A stretch of DNA of 64,000 bases, from the NCBI GenBank assembly GCA_029237695.1, contig CM055268.1, positions 48,502,418-48,566,417 of the forward strand, given 5' to 3'. Under the pieces are notes generated by a model. That model searched no databases and was not told where the DNA came from. It was given only the letters and a program-made list of their open reading frames with translations. Within the stretch, counting starts at the first letter, position 1; each line of letters starts with the position of its first letter. The position numbers and the translations under genes are program-made. The DNA comes from Conchocele bisecta. Lineage: Eukaryota; Mollusca; Bivalvia; Lucinida; Thyasiridae. This document shows positions 9,798-21,310 of the stretch, piece after piece.

Positions 9798-10103
9798 GTA
9801 GCCGATTTCACCAACATTGCAAAGTATACTTTTCTAGTAAAGTATACTTTGAGGGAGTAATCATTTATTTTTCCGGAAATGCATTATTTCATATAGAACT
9901 AACGACTGCATATATTTGAGGATTAAAAGTATGCATAATTATTATACTGAATTTATTACATTATCACAGCCATGTTGGCTGTGATAATGTAATAAATTCA
10001 GTATATTAAATAAATAATATATTTATCCTAAAACTGAAAATTTCTCGCTCAAAGTATACTTTGCTAGAAAAGTATACTTTGCGATGTTGGTGAAATAGGC
10101 TAC
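9798..10103. mobile_element. Q-family MITE (GTAGCCGATTTCACCAACAT) with a 59-bp inner palindrome
   Basis: The ends are inverted for about 55 bp (GTAGCCGATTTCACCAACAT and ATGTTGGTGAAATAGGCTAC), then contain doubled AAAGTATACTTT motifs. The centre (9945-10003) is a near-perfect palindrome with the arm ACTGAATTTATTACATTATC. A second copy is at 26554-26837, a left-end fragment is at 13609-13636 and the inner palindrome reappears at about 31193-31268. Confidence 0.75.
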
Positions 10104-10560
10104 TGGTTTTCTAGGCTCTTCATTCTCCTTCAGATATTCTATTTCTTTTTTATCGTTTGTTTTCGTAGATATTTCACAGGCTACCTCGCATGGTTTAAAA
10201 TCACAGTTCGAAATGTCTTCAAACTCTGGTTGGTAGCAGTATATGTAAAGGGCAGCTGTTAAAAAAGATCCCACTTATAAATGATACGGTTTTGGTCGAA
10301 CATTGACAGCAGCCACAGAAATGGAATGTTCAAACAAAGGATCTACAGAATGCGGTGTCAAGAAATCGGGTAGAACAATTTGTCTATCTTTTAGAGTCAC
10401 ATCGAAAGGTGATTCTAGAAGATAGCCAACTTGTTTTCCAATGATGAACCAACCCAGTCAGGATTTTATTTTATATTTTGGTAGCGTGTTCGTCTGCAAA
10501 TGCGTAATCATAAATATTGAAATGGCAATGAACACCTGGGATAATGATATCTACTGTGTG
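10104..10560 (-). pseudogene. Possible decayed coding fragment of unknown origin
   Basis: On the minus strand, two frames separated by a stop look protein-like: VLPDFLTPHSVDPLFEHSIS (about 10310-10370) and YQPEFEDISNCDFKPCEVAC (about 10170-10230). Composition is less AT-skewed than the neighbourhood and the two stretches abut. I cannot assign a family; a transposase remnant is the likeliest source. The downstream end runs into the Q-family MITE, which supplies the last 18 residues of the apparent reading frame. Confidence 0.25.
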
Positions 10561-10939
10561 TTCCACATTTTTCTTATGGCTATTAAACACATTAAATCTG
10601 AAAAATATTTAAATGTAAGTAAGTACTTTTTCACAAATAACAAAAGTAGTCAAAAAACGAAAACATTTGGAAATTGACTCCGAAACCTGGTGAGATAGCT
10701 TGGAATTGACGTAAATAAGAAAACAAAAGTTAGATTTTTCCATAAATAAAAAAATATTTAAAAAAAATCTATTTTTAGCCCCCATGTTAAATTCCCATAG
10801 GTAAATAATTTTTTCGCAATAAAATCAATATTTGATGGAATTTCGACAAATACAACAATTTTGGGAGGGTCTTTTAGCTTTAATGTGTTTAATAGCCAAA
10901 AGTGTGTCGGCACAAAAACGTGGAATGGACAGTAAGTAA
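10561..10939. other. Intergenic, nothing recognised
   Basis: AT-rich sequence with a block (TTGACTCCGAAACCTGG) shared with about 8971. No coding or RNA signal is visible. Confidence 0.5.
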
Positions 10940-11524
10940 CGCTGAAGGGGTCTATGTCGCACAGGGTACTACACATATGTACCCTAGCATGTAGGGTACT
11001 ACAGATGTGTACCCTAATTTAATTTTATTCCACGAATGTACCCCATGATTTGCAGTTGGAAGCCAAGTCGGCAAGTCGGGAACCAGTCTGCTAACTGCTG
11101 TGAATCTGCAAGTTCCTGCGCATGCGCATTGCTATATGAAAATGGCGCAAACTGTCAGTCTGCTAACTGCCGTAAATCGGCAAGTTCCTGCGCATGCGCA
11201 TTGCTATAGGAATGATTGATTCATAAGCATAGAATAGCTAAAATATATCATTTTGAAAAATATGACAGCCATAAACGTCTTTTGAAGCTGCGAATGTGCA
11301 CGTTATTACCTACCATACCAAGGTAGCCTAAACCAAAAGTCAATGTCGTAATCGTTATCCGCGACAGGTGCGCGCATAGTCGACTGGTTCTAAAAACATT
11401 GTTATAGTCGACGCAACAGGGTACGTAAATGTAGTACCCCATCCCGTCAGGGTACATAAATGTAGTACCCTACATGCTAGGGTACATATGTGTAGTACCC
11501 TGTGCGACATAGACCCCTTCAGCG
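10940..11524. mobile_element. 585-bp TIR element with GGGTAC repeats and 7-bp target duplication
   Basis: The ends CGCTGAAGGGGTCTATGTCG and its exact complement are flanked by TAAGTAA on both sides (10933-10939, 11525-11531). Inside each end are several GGGTACTACA / TGTAGTACCC motifs. The middle has two copies of a block containing CTGCGCATGCGCATTGCTAT (about 11115 and 11189). No transposase is present. Confidence 0.8.
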
Positions 11525-11648
11525 TAAGTAACACGTTTATATTATGACAGATGTCCCACAGTGGTTGGGAGGCACAGATGTTTTAGGCCAGTATATTCTT
11601 CTCACTTGACGAGAAATTCTGGCGGAACTTCTCAAGTGTGCTTGAATC
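11525..11648. other. Spacer between two TIR elements
   Basis: Short spacer; nothing recognised. Confidence 0.5.
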
Positions 11649-12404
11649 CACAAGTGGAAGACTCGGACCTATGACCTGATAAATGGCTCATTTGTAAAAA
11701 TATAGCATTTTCAAATTAGCTACCACAGCCAAGGCGATAATTGTGTGTACGAACAAATGTCACACATTTGTGTGGGCTGTGGAAGCATAAATTACGTGTA
11801 AAATCTGGCTGAAATCCCATTACAGTCTCAACATATTGACGTGAATCACTGAAATAAACATCAGTAAATCCGATGTTAAAATTTGTGACTATAAGTGTCA
11901 TTCACTAACCTTGAATGATCTAAAACGTGCGTTTATTTTGATTTGCGTTCCCACATTTCGACATAACCTCCCGTGAACTTTACTTTCGGATTTCCTTTGT
12001 TATATTCGCAGAATGATCACTAATGACGTCACGGGAAAACCTAAACTGGAGCGTTACAAATACTACAGCCAATCAGGTGGCGATGTGTGTGTGATTCTTT
12101 CGGAAAGAGATATTTCTCTGTAACGTTTGTAGCTAACAATGTACTAAGCACAGATGTTTAAAGTGAATATATTTGGGGACCTACGGCATTAATTATTTGC
12201 CAAGTCAGCATTGTGCGTAGTCAGCAGAACATTTTAAACGTGTGGTGTTTGAGCGAGCCCGAAACTAAGCCTGTCTAGGACATTTTCCCAAGCTGTTGCC
12301 CACCTTGAAAGGCTATACTGTATATTGTAAGGAAATGGGTGGGTGGGGTAACGTTCTTCAAATGAGCCATTTATTGTGTCCTAGGTCCGAGTCTTCCACC
12401 TGTG
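11649..12404. mobile_element. hAT-like TIR element (CACAAGTGGAAGACTCGG), 756 bp
   Basis: The ends CACAAGTGGAAGACTCGGAC and GTCCGAGTCTTCCACCTGTG are inverted over about 45 bp. The flanks CTTGAATC (11641-11648) and CGTGAATC (12405-12412) match at 7 of 8 positions, the target duplication size of hAT transposons. A 183-bp relative with a perfect 8-bp duplication sits at 55592-55774. The interior carries no open frame long enough for a transposase. Confidence 0.75.
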
Positions 12405-13204
12405 CGTGAATCTAACCCTGCAACAATTAAACAACCGACAGAGATACATGTAGATGGGCATACTGAGTGATATGTAGCTTGGTGGTACTAATTGCCGATG
12501 ACTTAAACACTTATTTTGATTTATTGTGATTATTTTTTCGGTTTATTTAGACACCCATGTGACTTTTTACCTAATAGAACATATGAGATATCTCCTGTAA
12601 ACTATTTACAAAAGTTTCTATTTTTCCGTAAATGCCATTAAAGGGTGACTAATTCCGCATTTGCTATAAAAATATCGTCAATTATCGACATCATTTACAG
12701 AAAATATCACAGTTTTTGTAAATATAATATAAAATGAAAAATCGCACAAAATCACATGGCCTGTTTCATTTAACCATTTTCACCCTACATGATTGTACAT
12801 GTACACATTGTAATTATGTGCATGTTTCACAATACATATCGTGATATGTTCGTACTTATTATTAAAATAAATATAATCAATGGTGTTATCAGAGTCCTTC
12901 AGTCCAACAATTGAATATGGCATCGATGTTGATTCCTGCAACGGTGCCGATTGTTTGTTCCACACTGTGTTCCATACCCGGCTGCTATGCGACAGTCGTT
13001 ACTTGGCAACGGTGTATAATCACGGATATTCACTGATTATTCCACAAGTGCCAAATAATTTGTGTACACTCTGATGTGGCTCCTCCGTGCTGGTCCAGAT
13101 GGCAATGTCGGTCGTCAGTGGCGTGGGTGTACATAGGTCAACATCGTCGATAATGAGCTTCTATCGTTGTATCGTTGTGTCTTCCCTATACAGCGCTAAT
13201 TGTT
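12405..13204. other. Intergenic with one diverged MITE
   Basis: A diverged TGAGACAC-family MITE lies at about 12550-12775 (ends near CCCATGTGACTTTTTACC and AATCACATGGCCTG). The remainder shows no recognisable feature. Confidence 0.45.
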
Positions 13205-13360
13205 GAATGGTCACTAATGACTGTCGTTGTTCGACACCGCTCACAACCGTGTTCCCACATACAGCGCGTGCTGTTTGACTATGGCTGTAGACAATGCTCA
13301 TTCCGGGGCCAGGCCAACAACTGCGTAATGCATGTGTCTCATGACGTTACTAAAGCGCGC
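13205..13360 (+). repeat. Dispersed repeat fragment, inverted partner of 3195-3360
   Basis: This shares GTTGTTCGACACCGCTCAC, ACAATGCTCATTCCGGGGCC and GTCTCATGACGTTACTA with the reverse complement of the intron fragment in copy A. Its ends are not defined. Confidence 0.55.
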
Positions 13361-13608
13361 CATTACATCACCATACCAGTTCAAAATGGAGCAGAATATC
13401 AAAGTACCGAAAGTACTACATATATATGCTTAAATTGCATGATATTTGCGACAGAAATGTAACAATAACGTTGGAAAGTGTACTCGCGTGTATATCATAA
13501 ATTAATATGAAAAACATAGAACGTTTACAACAGCTCATATCTCTTGTGAATAGCGACATTGATGTTATTGGAGCTGTCATTGATTCTGAAGTACATGCAA
13601 TGAGACCT

Positions 13609-13636
13609 GTAGCCGATTTCACCACAATTGCTAAAC
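13609..13636 (+). repeat. Left-end fragment of a Q-family MITE
   Basis: GTAGCCGATTTCACC followed by AATTGCTAAACA matches the Q-family end and then stops where the LINE tail begins, so the LINE insertion or a later deletion cut the MITE. Confidence 0.6.
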
Positions 13637-14346
13637 ATAGTAGTAGTAGTAATTCTTTATTTTCTCCCATAGGAGAGTAAGACATGTAGACAGGCATAAG
13701 TAGGTGATACTATACAGACATGTGGGCAAATGATATACTAATAATAATAAGTATGTACATTATACACAAAAAGAAATTAATTATGCCATGCGCGTGTCGC
13801 CTTCGGCCACCGACTTACCCACCGTTGAACCATGTTCCCATTACACACCAACGTCGGCCCCCATGGAGACGAAGTTAATGTGATGCGAACATGTGTCAGC
13901 AGTTAAGCAGTCTGGGCACATGGATCAGTTGCCGAAGGCCACCCACGTCAGGCACGATGAAAGCATCTCTTTACTCGATACTGCACAGTCCCTAGCACTG
14001 TTTCTTGGTCTTTATGTTACTTAATTGCATCTAAGATAATAGCTCAAGGGTGCTGACATATAATGCATGGAACGCAAAGCTACTTTATAACACTTTACTC
14101 TATGATCATCGCTGAGCTGAAATACCGGAAAACCGGAAACCATTTCCACCACCTGCTTATGAGCGTTTAACTATTTTCGATGCAACAGAGGACAAGCTGC
14201 TCAGCGATAGACTAGGTGCACAGTTTGCATATTGGACAGTGCGTGGCGTACTTTGTCGAAAACAGTTTACCAATGATAATTGCACCAGTTTTACAGTACG
14301 GTAGATAATCACGATACAGTTGACTGAATCTCCAAATGCCGCAGGG
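13637..14346 (-). mobile_element. LINE-A, 3' end (last ORF2 codons and 3' UTR)
   Basis: Read on the minus strand, this segment contains the end of a LINE polyprotein (WRFSQLYRDYLPYCKTGA, then a Cys-rich HCPICKLC motif) and finishes with GGGAGAAAATAAAGAATTAC followed by a short TAC repeat. LINE-B ends in nearly the same way at about 36380-36407. It is the continuation of the LINE that resumes at 25426: the 11-kb element at 14347-25425 lies between the two parts, and the reading frame is continuous once one copy of the 6-bp duplication is discounted. Confidence 0.8.
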
Positions 14347-15112
14347 TATGACAAGCCAAATGCACAATAATTCCTTAAACCATGGTTTGGAACTCAAACC
14401 CTAGTTTAGGCTCCTCAAACCCTAGTTTGGGCTCGCCAAATGCACAATAATTCGCTAAACCCCAGTTTGAGAGTCTAAACCAGGGTTTAGGCTCTCAAAC
14501 CCCAGTTTGAACAATTATTGTGCATTTGGCCAGAAACTGCCGTTTGAGGTCGTAATCGAATAAAAAGCCTAAACCCTAGTTTGGACCCAAACCGTGGTTT
14601 AAGAAAAAAAACTGCCAATCGTGATCCCAAACGGTAGTTTTCTTAAACCCTGGTTTGAGCAATTATTGTGCACTTGGCGGCAGAAACCACCGTTTGGAAG
14701 CTCAAACTAGGGTTTCTGATAGCTTAAACCACGGTTTGAGCTGAAACCCCAGTTTAGACTGCCCAAACCCTAGTTTAGGCTCGCCAAATGCACAATAATT
14801 CCCTAAACCTCAGTTTGAGAGTCTAAACCAGGGTTTAGGCTCTCAAACCTCAGTTTGAGCAATTATTGTGCATTTGGCCAGAAACTGCCGTTTGAGGTTG
14901 TAATCGAATAAAAAGCCTAAACCCTAGTTTGGACCCAAACCACAGTTTAAGAAAAAAACTGCCAATCGTGATCCCAAACGGTAGTTTTCTTAAACCCTGG
15001 TTTGAGCATTTATTGTGCACTTGGCGGCAGAAACCACCGTTTGGACTCTCAAACTAGGGCTTCTTATAGCTTAAACCACGGTTTGAGCTTAAACCAGGGT
15101 TTAGGCGCAATG
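14347..15112 (+). repeat. Left terminal array of AAAC-N4-GTTT palindromes
   Basis: About 27 copies of the 12-bp hyphenated palindrome AAAC-N4-GTTT occur in 766 bp, with varying centres (CATG, CCTA, CCCA, CAGG, TGCC, CGTG, GGTA, CACC and others). A module of about 350 bp, which includes CCAAATGCACAATAATT and TGCCAATCGTGATCCCAAAC, is repeated twice (about 14433-14780 and 14783-15087). Confidence 0.9.
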
Positions 15113-15472
15113 TATGGTTTTCATTGGACGAAACTTTTCTCAATATCTAGTTTTGATTGGCTGACAGAAATTCCTTCCCGCTGGAAGCGTAGTTATCATT
15201 GGTCGGATAATTTGGAAAGTCGGGTTTTCATTAACTGACGCGTTTTCGCGCGTCTGCAACAACAATTGAACACTGAAATGGTGACAAAATTTGACAAAGG
15301 ATATTTTAATAATTGCAAAAATTATGTTGTCTTATCATAAGACGAATATGAACTTGTTTTCTTACTCTCTTGCCTGTCATAATCAGCATATTTTCCCAAT
15401 TTATGAACAGTAGCTGCATACTATAGGTGCGAAACTGTGACGTCAGTTAAGAAGAGTGACCTTAGAACATAT
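15113..15472. other. Unique sequence inside the giant element
   Basis: No repeat, gene or satellite is recognised in this interval. Confidence 0.5.
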
Positions 15473-17232
15473 AAAGTAAGTAAAGTAAGTAAGTAATTTG
15501 TTTATTATAGTGACATGTGTAAACGTACACGAATAAATATAACATTGATAATCATACTAATTACACCCGGCCCATTGGACCTATATGTCACCTTGTTGCA
15601 ACATAAATGTTTCACTTGATTCAAATAATGTCTGGTGTTTGCAGAACATGAGTTTCTGGTTGCATGCATTTGCCGGACAATGACCGGACCAACGCTCAGC
15701 CCCCCACCCACGGTCACAACAGCTTACGGAGCATTTTACTCATCAATACTGACAGCATTGATGTCTTAATGCGACCGTATTCTGTACAAATGCGTGAGCA
15801 GGTGGATTAGCAGGCTCGGGATTTCCAGCAAATACATGCGACCGAATTATACAATTTGGCTTGTCGATGACCATGTAGTTTTTAATCGATATGCGTGTAT
15901 ACGCAGTTCGATTCGAAGCTAAACTGTCAATTGGCTAGTATTATTGAACAGAGCAAAGTTCAATCATGCCGTGTTACTAATCAGCATAATCTGGATTTAC
16001 TCTGGTCACAAAGGAATGAAATAGGTGTATACGTCAGTCGCTGAGTGAGGTATTGTGGAATAATAACTGGTGAGTAAATGTGTGTCATCCGAGTTAATCA
16101 CATAGCATTTGACGACTTTCACTTGTGATGTGTACATGCACTTATATTGTCAAATTAAGGGTTTATTTGTGAACAGTGTATATGCTCATCAGCATACGGA
16201 TCACCGCAGTCTGATGAGGAAATAAACTGCTCAATAAATATAACACATACACACCAGACCAATGCGATGCGATATGTTGGCCTACAGTATATACCTGACC
16301 AATCCGCACTGCACGCTGGCTGATCCGGGTCTACACTGGTTGCCCTGTCGTATGATAGCCTCATTTTCGGTTTGATATTATTGATTTAAGATGGTTATTG
16401 TGATCACAGATTGTAGGATTTAGTTGTAAATGATGTTTCGGCGTCTCAGATATGCTTTCACAATATATTTGCTTATTTGTCTAGCACAGTTCTGAATAGA
16501 AAGCGAAGTTTATCTGTATCACTTAGAGTTGTGAAGTTAACTGCTGTATTTAGGTAATTAAAAAGGTTTGTTCTTATGTCTGTATACAGTTCACAGTGTA
16601 AAATGAAGTGAGTTTCACTCTCTACTGCCTGCAGATCACAAAATCTGCATAGCCGCTGGTCGGAGGTTTCACCTATATATCGTCCTGTTTCGATTCTTAG
16701 CGGGAGTATACCGCACCGGAATTGTGCCAGTAATGACCGTTCATATTTCTTCATGGAGAGCTGCAGGTACTGTTCTTGTTCGAAGCATGTTTTGTATGTA
16801 ATATATGTTCTTAGTTTTAGGGACGTTAGTCACGCTTTGTTGCCAAATATTCGAGTAATAGTTTGTGATGTGTCCTTTGCAACAGTAAGATTTACCACCA
16901 ATTTTGTTGTCATAGTAGTTTGTCAAATTCAATTTGGTAAACACTTCACGCAATTCACTGCACCAATTGTTTTCACAAAGTATATAATCTCTTGTGAATG
17001 CGCGTTTTGTTATTCTATTGTCATCAAATTTATTCAATCTGTTCCAGTAACGGATCATGGATAGCCATCGACGGTAGTTACTTGGGAGCCAACCAATGTC
17101 TCCGGTAATTGCTAAAATTGATGCGAATCGGTGGACTCCCATGTAATAACGTATGGCTCTATTTTGAACGTTGTCTATTGATTGGTAAGATTTGTAGCCC
17201 CATACACCTGATGAGTAATCCAGAATGGATAT
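15473..17232 (-). mobile_element. LINE-C, 5'-truncated copy inside the giant element
   Basis: On the minus strand, the segment encodes the C-terminal part of a LINE ORF2: YKSYQSIDNVQNRAIRYYMG, RWLSMIRYWNRL and then LLAQFRCGILPLRIETGRY with a CRFCDLQAVESETHFILHC zinc-knuckle-like block. A frameshift lies near 16750. The 3' UTR ends at about 15473 with ATAATAAACAAATTAC followed by repeated TTAC units, as in CR1/L2-like elements. A diverged bivalve-type TIR repeat (about 16145-16362) interrupts the 3' UTR. It is a dead 5'-truncated copy. Confidence 0.75.
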
Positions 17233-17505
17233 ATGTTTGCAGTGTATACCCTACTCATAATAATTAAGTACTTTTGCATTCAGCAGATTGTTACTAATAA
17301 ACATAGCAAATGCTGTATTGACTCAACGACCACCAGCGTATGGCCTGATCAGACAGCCGGTAAGCGCAGTGTGATATTCGGCTTTATACTGGTGGACTAT
17401 ATCGTAAGATACTAGTTGTATAATCACCAATTTACAATAAACATCCGGATATCACACCTTGGTGCAAACAATGGATTAAAATGTTATTAACGCAGTAATT
17501 ATCAA
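17233..17505. other. Transition into the 65-bp satellite
   Basis: Sequence with GATCAGACAGCCGG and similar motifs that resemble degenerate satellite units; no ordered array yet. Confidence 0.4.
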
Positions 17506-19540
17506 TCCACGCTGATCAGAATATCGACAATCGGTAGATCAGTATAGTCCCTGATCAACTGGCATATACACACAGGCTGCTGATAATATCACCAAATTGT
17601 ATTTTTATACCAGTGTAATGCCCGATCAGCATGCTCATCAACTTGGGACGACCACACTATCGCTAATATGTACAACAGTGTAGTCACTGAGCAGCCGGCA
17701 TATCTAGGTAGGTTGATCGGACTATCAGTAATCTGTACACCGGTTTTGTCTCTGAGCAGCCGGCATATCCACTTGGGTTGATGAGACTACCAGTAATATG
17801 TACACTAGTGTAGTCCCTGAGCAGCCGGCATATCCAGTTGGGTTGATCAAACTATCAGTAATCTGTACACCGATGTAGTCCCTGATCACCGCATATCTAC
17901 TAGTTGCCAGACTATCGTATCTGTACACCGGTGTAGTCCCTGAGCAAGCGGCATATCTAGCTACTTTGACCAGATTATCGGTAATCTGTACACTGGTGTT
18001 GTCCCTGAGCAGCCGGTATATCTAGCTAGGTTGACCAGACTATCCGTAATATGTACACCGGTGTAGTCCCTGATCAGGCGGCAGCATGTCTAGCTAAGTT
18101 GTTCAGACTATCGGTAATCTATACACCAGTATAGTCCATGAGCAACCGGCATATCTAGTTGGGTTGATCAGACTATCAGTATTCGATACACCAGTGTAGT
18201 CCCAGAGCAGCCGGCATATCTAGCTAGGTTGATCAGACTATCAGTAATCTGTACACCGGTGTAGTCCCTGAGCAGGCGGCATATCTAGCTACGTTGACCA
18301 GATTATCGGTAATCTGTACACCGGTGTAGTCCCTGAGCAGCCGGTATATCTAGCTAGGTTGACCAGACTATCGGTAATCTATACACCAGTATAGTCCATG
18401 AGCAACCGGCTTATCTAGTTGGGTTGACCAGACTATCGGTAATCTGTACACCGGTGTAGTCCCTGATCAGGCGGCAGCATGTGTAGCTAAGTTGTTCATA
18501 CTATCGGTAATCTAGGTATTTAGGTCGTTCCATGAGGCAACCGGGCATATCTGGTTGGTTGATCAGACTATCAGTAGTCTGTACACCAGGTATCACATAG
18601 CAGCCGGCATAATACTAGGTTGATCAGACTACATAATCTGTACACCGTGTAGTCCCGACACCGCATAACTATTAGGTGATCACTATCGTATTTGTACAGG
18701 TATCCCAGACAGCCGGCATATCCAGTTGGGTTGATCAGACTATCATTAAACGTACACCGGTGTAGTCCCTGAGCAGGCCATATCTACTAGGTTGACCAGA
18801 CTATCGTAATCTGTACACCGTGTATTCCCTGAGCAGCAGGCATATCTAGCTAGGGTGACCGAATAACGGTAATCTGTACACCGGTGTAGTCCCTGATCAG
18901 GCGGCACATGTAGTCGCAAGTTGTTCAACTATCGTAAATCTAATACACCAGTATAGTCCATGAGCAACCGGCATATCTAGTTGGGTTGATTAGACTATCA
19001 GTAATCGGTACACCGGTGTAGTCCCTGATCAGGCGGCAGCATGTGTAGCTAAGTTTGTTTTTCAGACTATCGGTAATCTATACACCAGTAGTCCATGAGC
19101 AACCGGCATATCTAGTTGGGTTGATTAGACTATCAGTAATCGGTACACCAGTGTAGTCCCAGAGCAGCCGGCATATCTAGCTAGGTTGATCAGACTATCA
19201 GTAATCTGTACACCAGGTGTAGTCCCTGAGCAGCCGCATAACTAGCTAGGTTTGATCATACTATCGGTAATCTGTACACCGGTGATAGCCCAGAGCGGCG
19301 GCATATCTACTACGTTGACCAGATTATCGTAACGTACACCGGTGTAGTCCCTGAGCAGCCGGTATATCTAGCTAGGTTGATCAGACTATCGGTAATCTGT
19401 ACACCGGTGTATTCTCTGAGCAGCAGGCATATCTAGCTAGGTTGACTAGAATATCGGTAATCTATACACCGGTGTAGTCCCTGATCAGGCGGCAGCATGT
19501 GTAGCTAAGTTGTTCATACTATCGGTAATCTATGGTATCC

Positions 19541-20304
19541 GGACAGAACCCCCTGGGACAAAACACCCTCAACCGAAAAATGACTACATGGACATAACCC
19601 CCTCGATCGTTTTATCAGGTTGGACAAAACACCCTCAATCTTTTTTTCAGGGTGGACGAAACCCCCTCTATCGTTTTCTCAGGGTGGACGAAAACCCCCA
19701 TCAACGTTTTCTCAGGGTGGAGAAAACAAAACCCTCATCGTTTTCGGCTGCCATCTCTCACCAGAAGAAGATGAAGACCCTGTGTGAGCAGTACAATCGT
19801 GTTGAAAAGACATTGGCGGAGTTCATGGTGGCAATTGGACAGTGTATTCGCATTCATTAAGTGTAATGCACATGAGTAGTACTACTTGTTTTGAAATGTG
19901 CTCAAAATATTATGTATGAGTAAATCCTTGTGCTGATTTTATATGAATCATTGTTTGTTGTATATTATGACTGGTATTATTACTAATTATAATAAACGGC
20001 AAACAAATCAATGGTTGAGTGGAAAAAGGTTCTATCTCCATTATATATATACATATATATGTAATGAAGATAGACCCTTTCTCCACTCAAAACTCCATCA
20101 ATCCCAGAAATTGAGGGGGTTTCGTCCACACTGAGAAAACGATTGAGGGTGTTTTGTCCACCCTGAGAAAACGATTGAGGGGGTTTCTTCCACCCTGAAC
20201 AAAACATTGAGGGTGTTTTGTCAAACCTGATAAAACGATTGAGGGGGTTATGTCCTTGTAGTTATTTTTGCGTTGAGGGTGTTTTGTCTGAGGGTGTTTT
20301 GTCC
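19541..20304. mobile_element. TIR element with GGACAAAACACCCTCAA repeats, nested in the satellite
   Basis: Long inverted ends (about 200 bp) consist of short repeated phrases, GGACAAAACACCCTCAA and GGACATAACCCCCTCGATCG, mirrored at the right end (TTGAGGGTGTTTTGTC). Near the left end is a frame ending MKTLCEQYNRVEKTLAEFMV..; I cannot assign it. A hairpin lies at about 20015-20090 (GAGTGGAAAAAGGTTCTATC with its partner). The satellite resumes on both sides. Confidence 0.7.
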
Positions 20305-20639
20305 TATATTCGTAATCTATACATCAGTATAGTCCATGAGCAACCGGCATATCTAGTTGGGTTGATCAGACTATCAGTAATCTGTACACCAGTGTAGTCC
20401 CAGAGCAGCCGGCATAGCTAGCTAGGTTGATTAGACTATCGGTAATCTGTACACCAGTGTAGTCCCAGAGCAGCCGGCATATCCAGTTGGGTTGATCAGG
20501 CTATCAGTAATCTGTACACCGGTGTATCCCTGAGCAGCCGACATATCTACCTAGGTTGATCAGACTATCGGTAATCCGTACACCGGTGTAGTCCCTGATC
20601 AGGCGCCATATCTAGCTAGGTTGATCAGGCTACCGACAC

Positions 20640-20932
20640 TATATATTAGACAATATATGAATATTTGTTTGTTGTATATTATGATTTGCTTAAATTTAAG
20701 CAAAATAATATCATCAATAATAATAAACAGCAAAACAACTGTTAAAATTCATCCGGGAATTATTGAAGGGGGTTTTGTCCACCCTGTTCAAATCATGAAG
20801 GGGGTTATGTCCACCCTGTACAAATCATGAAGGGGGTTATGTCCACCCTATCAAAATCATGAAGGGTTTATTGTCCATGTTGTCATTTTCACACGAAGGG
20901 CGTTATGTCCAAGGGGGTTTTGTCCTACATTC
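20640..20932. mobile_element. Related TIR element, right part only
   Basis: The right end repeats GAAGGGGGTTATGTCCACCC several times and closes with AAGGGGGTTTTGTCC, like the element at 19541-20304. The interior shares TTGTTTGTTGTATATTATGA. The left array is missing. Confidence 0.6.
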
Positions 20933-21310
20933 ATATAGTATACGAGCGTAGTCCCTGATCAGGCGACATATCTTAGCTAGGGTGATCAGGCTACCCACAC
21001 TATGTATATCAGTGTAGTCCCTGATCAGGCGGCACATCTAGTTAGGTTGATCAGGCTATCGACACTATGTACATCAGTGTAGTCCCTGATCACGCGGCAT
21101 ACCTAGCTATGTTGATCAGACTACCGACACTATGTATACCAACGTAGTCCCTGATCAGCCTCCATATCTAACTAGGTTGACCAGACAACCGACACCATGT
21201 ACTGCAGCACATGCACTAGTAGTCCCTGATCAGCTTGCATATTTACCAAGGCTGATTAGACTACCGGAAATATGTACATCAATGTAGTCCCTAATCAGTC
21301 TGGATACAGT

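Larger units (their letters stand above)
17506..21310. repeat. 65-bp satellite array inside the giant element
   Basis: The unit is about 65 bp (neighbouring copies at 17754 and 17819, for example) and includes GCCGGCATATCTAGCTAGG, TTGATCAGACTATCGGTAAT and CTGTACACCGGTGTAGTCCC. I estimate 40-45 copies. Units near 18530-18960 carry many single-base deletions. The array is broken by two related TIR elements (about 19541-20304 and 20640-20932). No open reading frame runs through it. Confidence 0.9.

Noticed and set aside
14347..15112. Plant-type telomere repeats, because AAACCCTA is frequent
   Set aside because: The AAACCCTA phrases are just one of many AAAC-N4-GTTT centres, are not tandem 7-mers and lie at transposon ends.
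16753..17064. Plus-strand 103-residue frame
   Set aside because: It is antisense to the LINE-C C-terminal domain, which has clear family motifs.
17506..21310. CRISPR-like array
   Set aside because: The 65-bp units are contiguous and homogenous with no unique spacers, and the window is eukaryotic.
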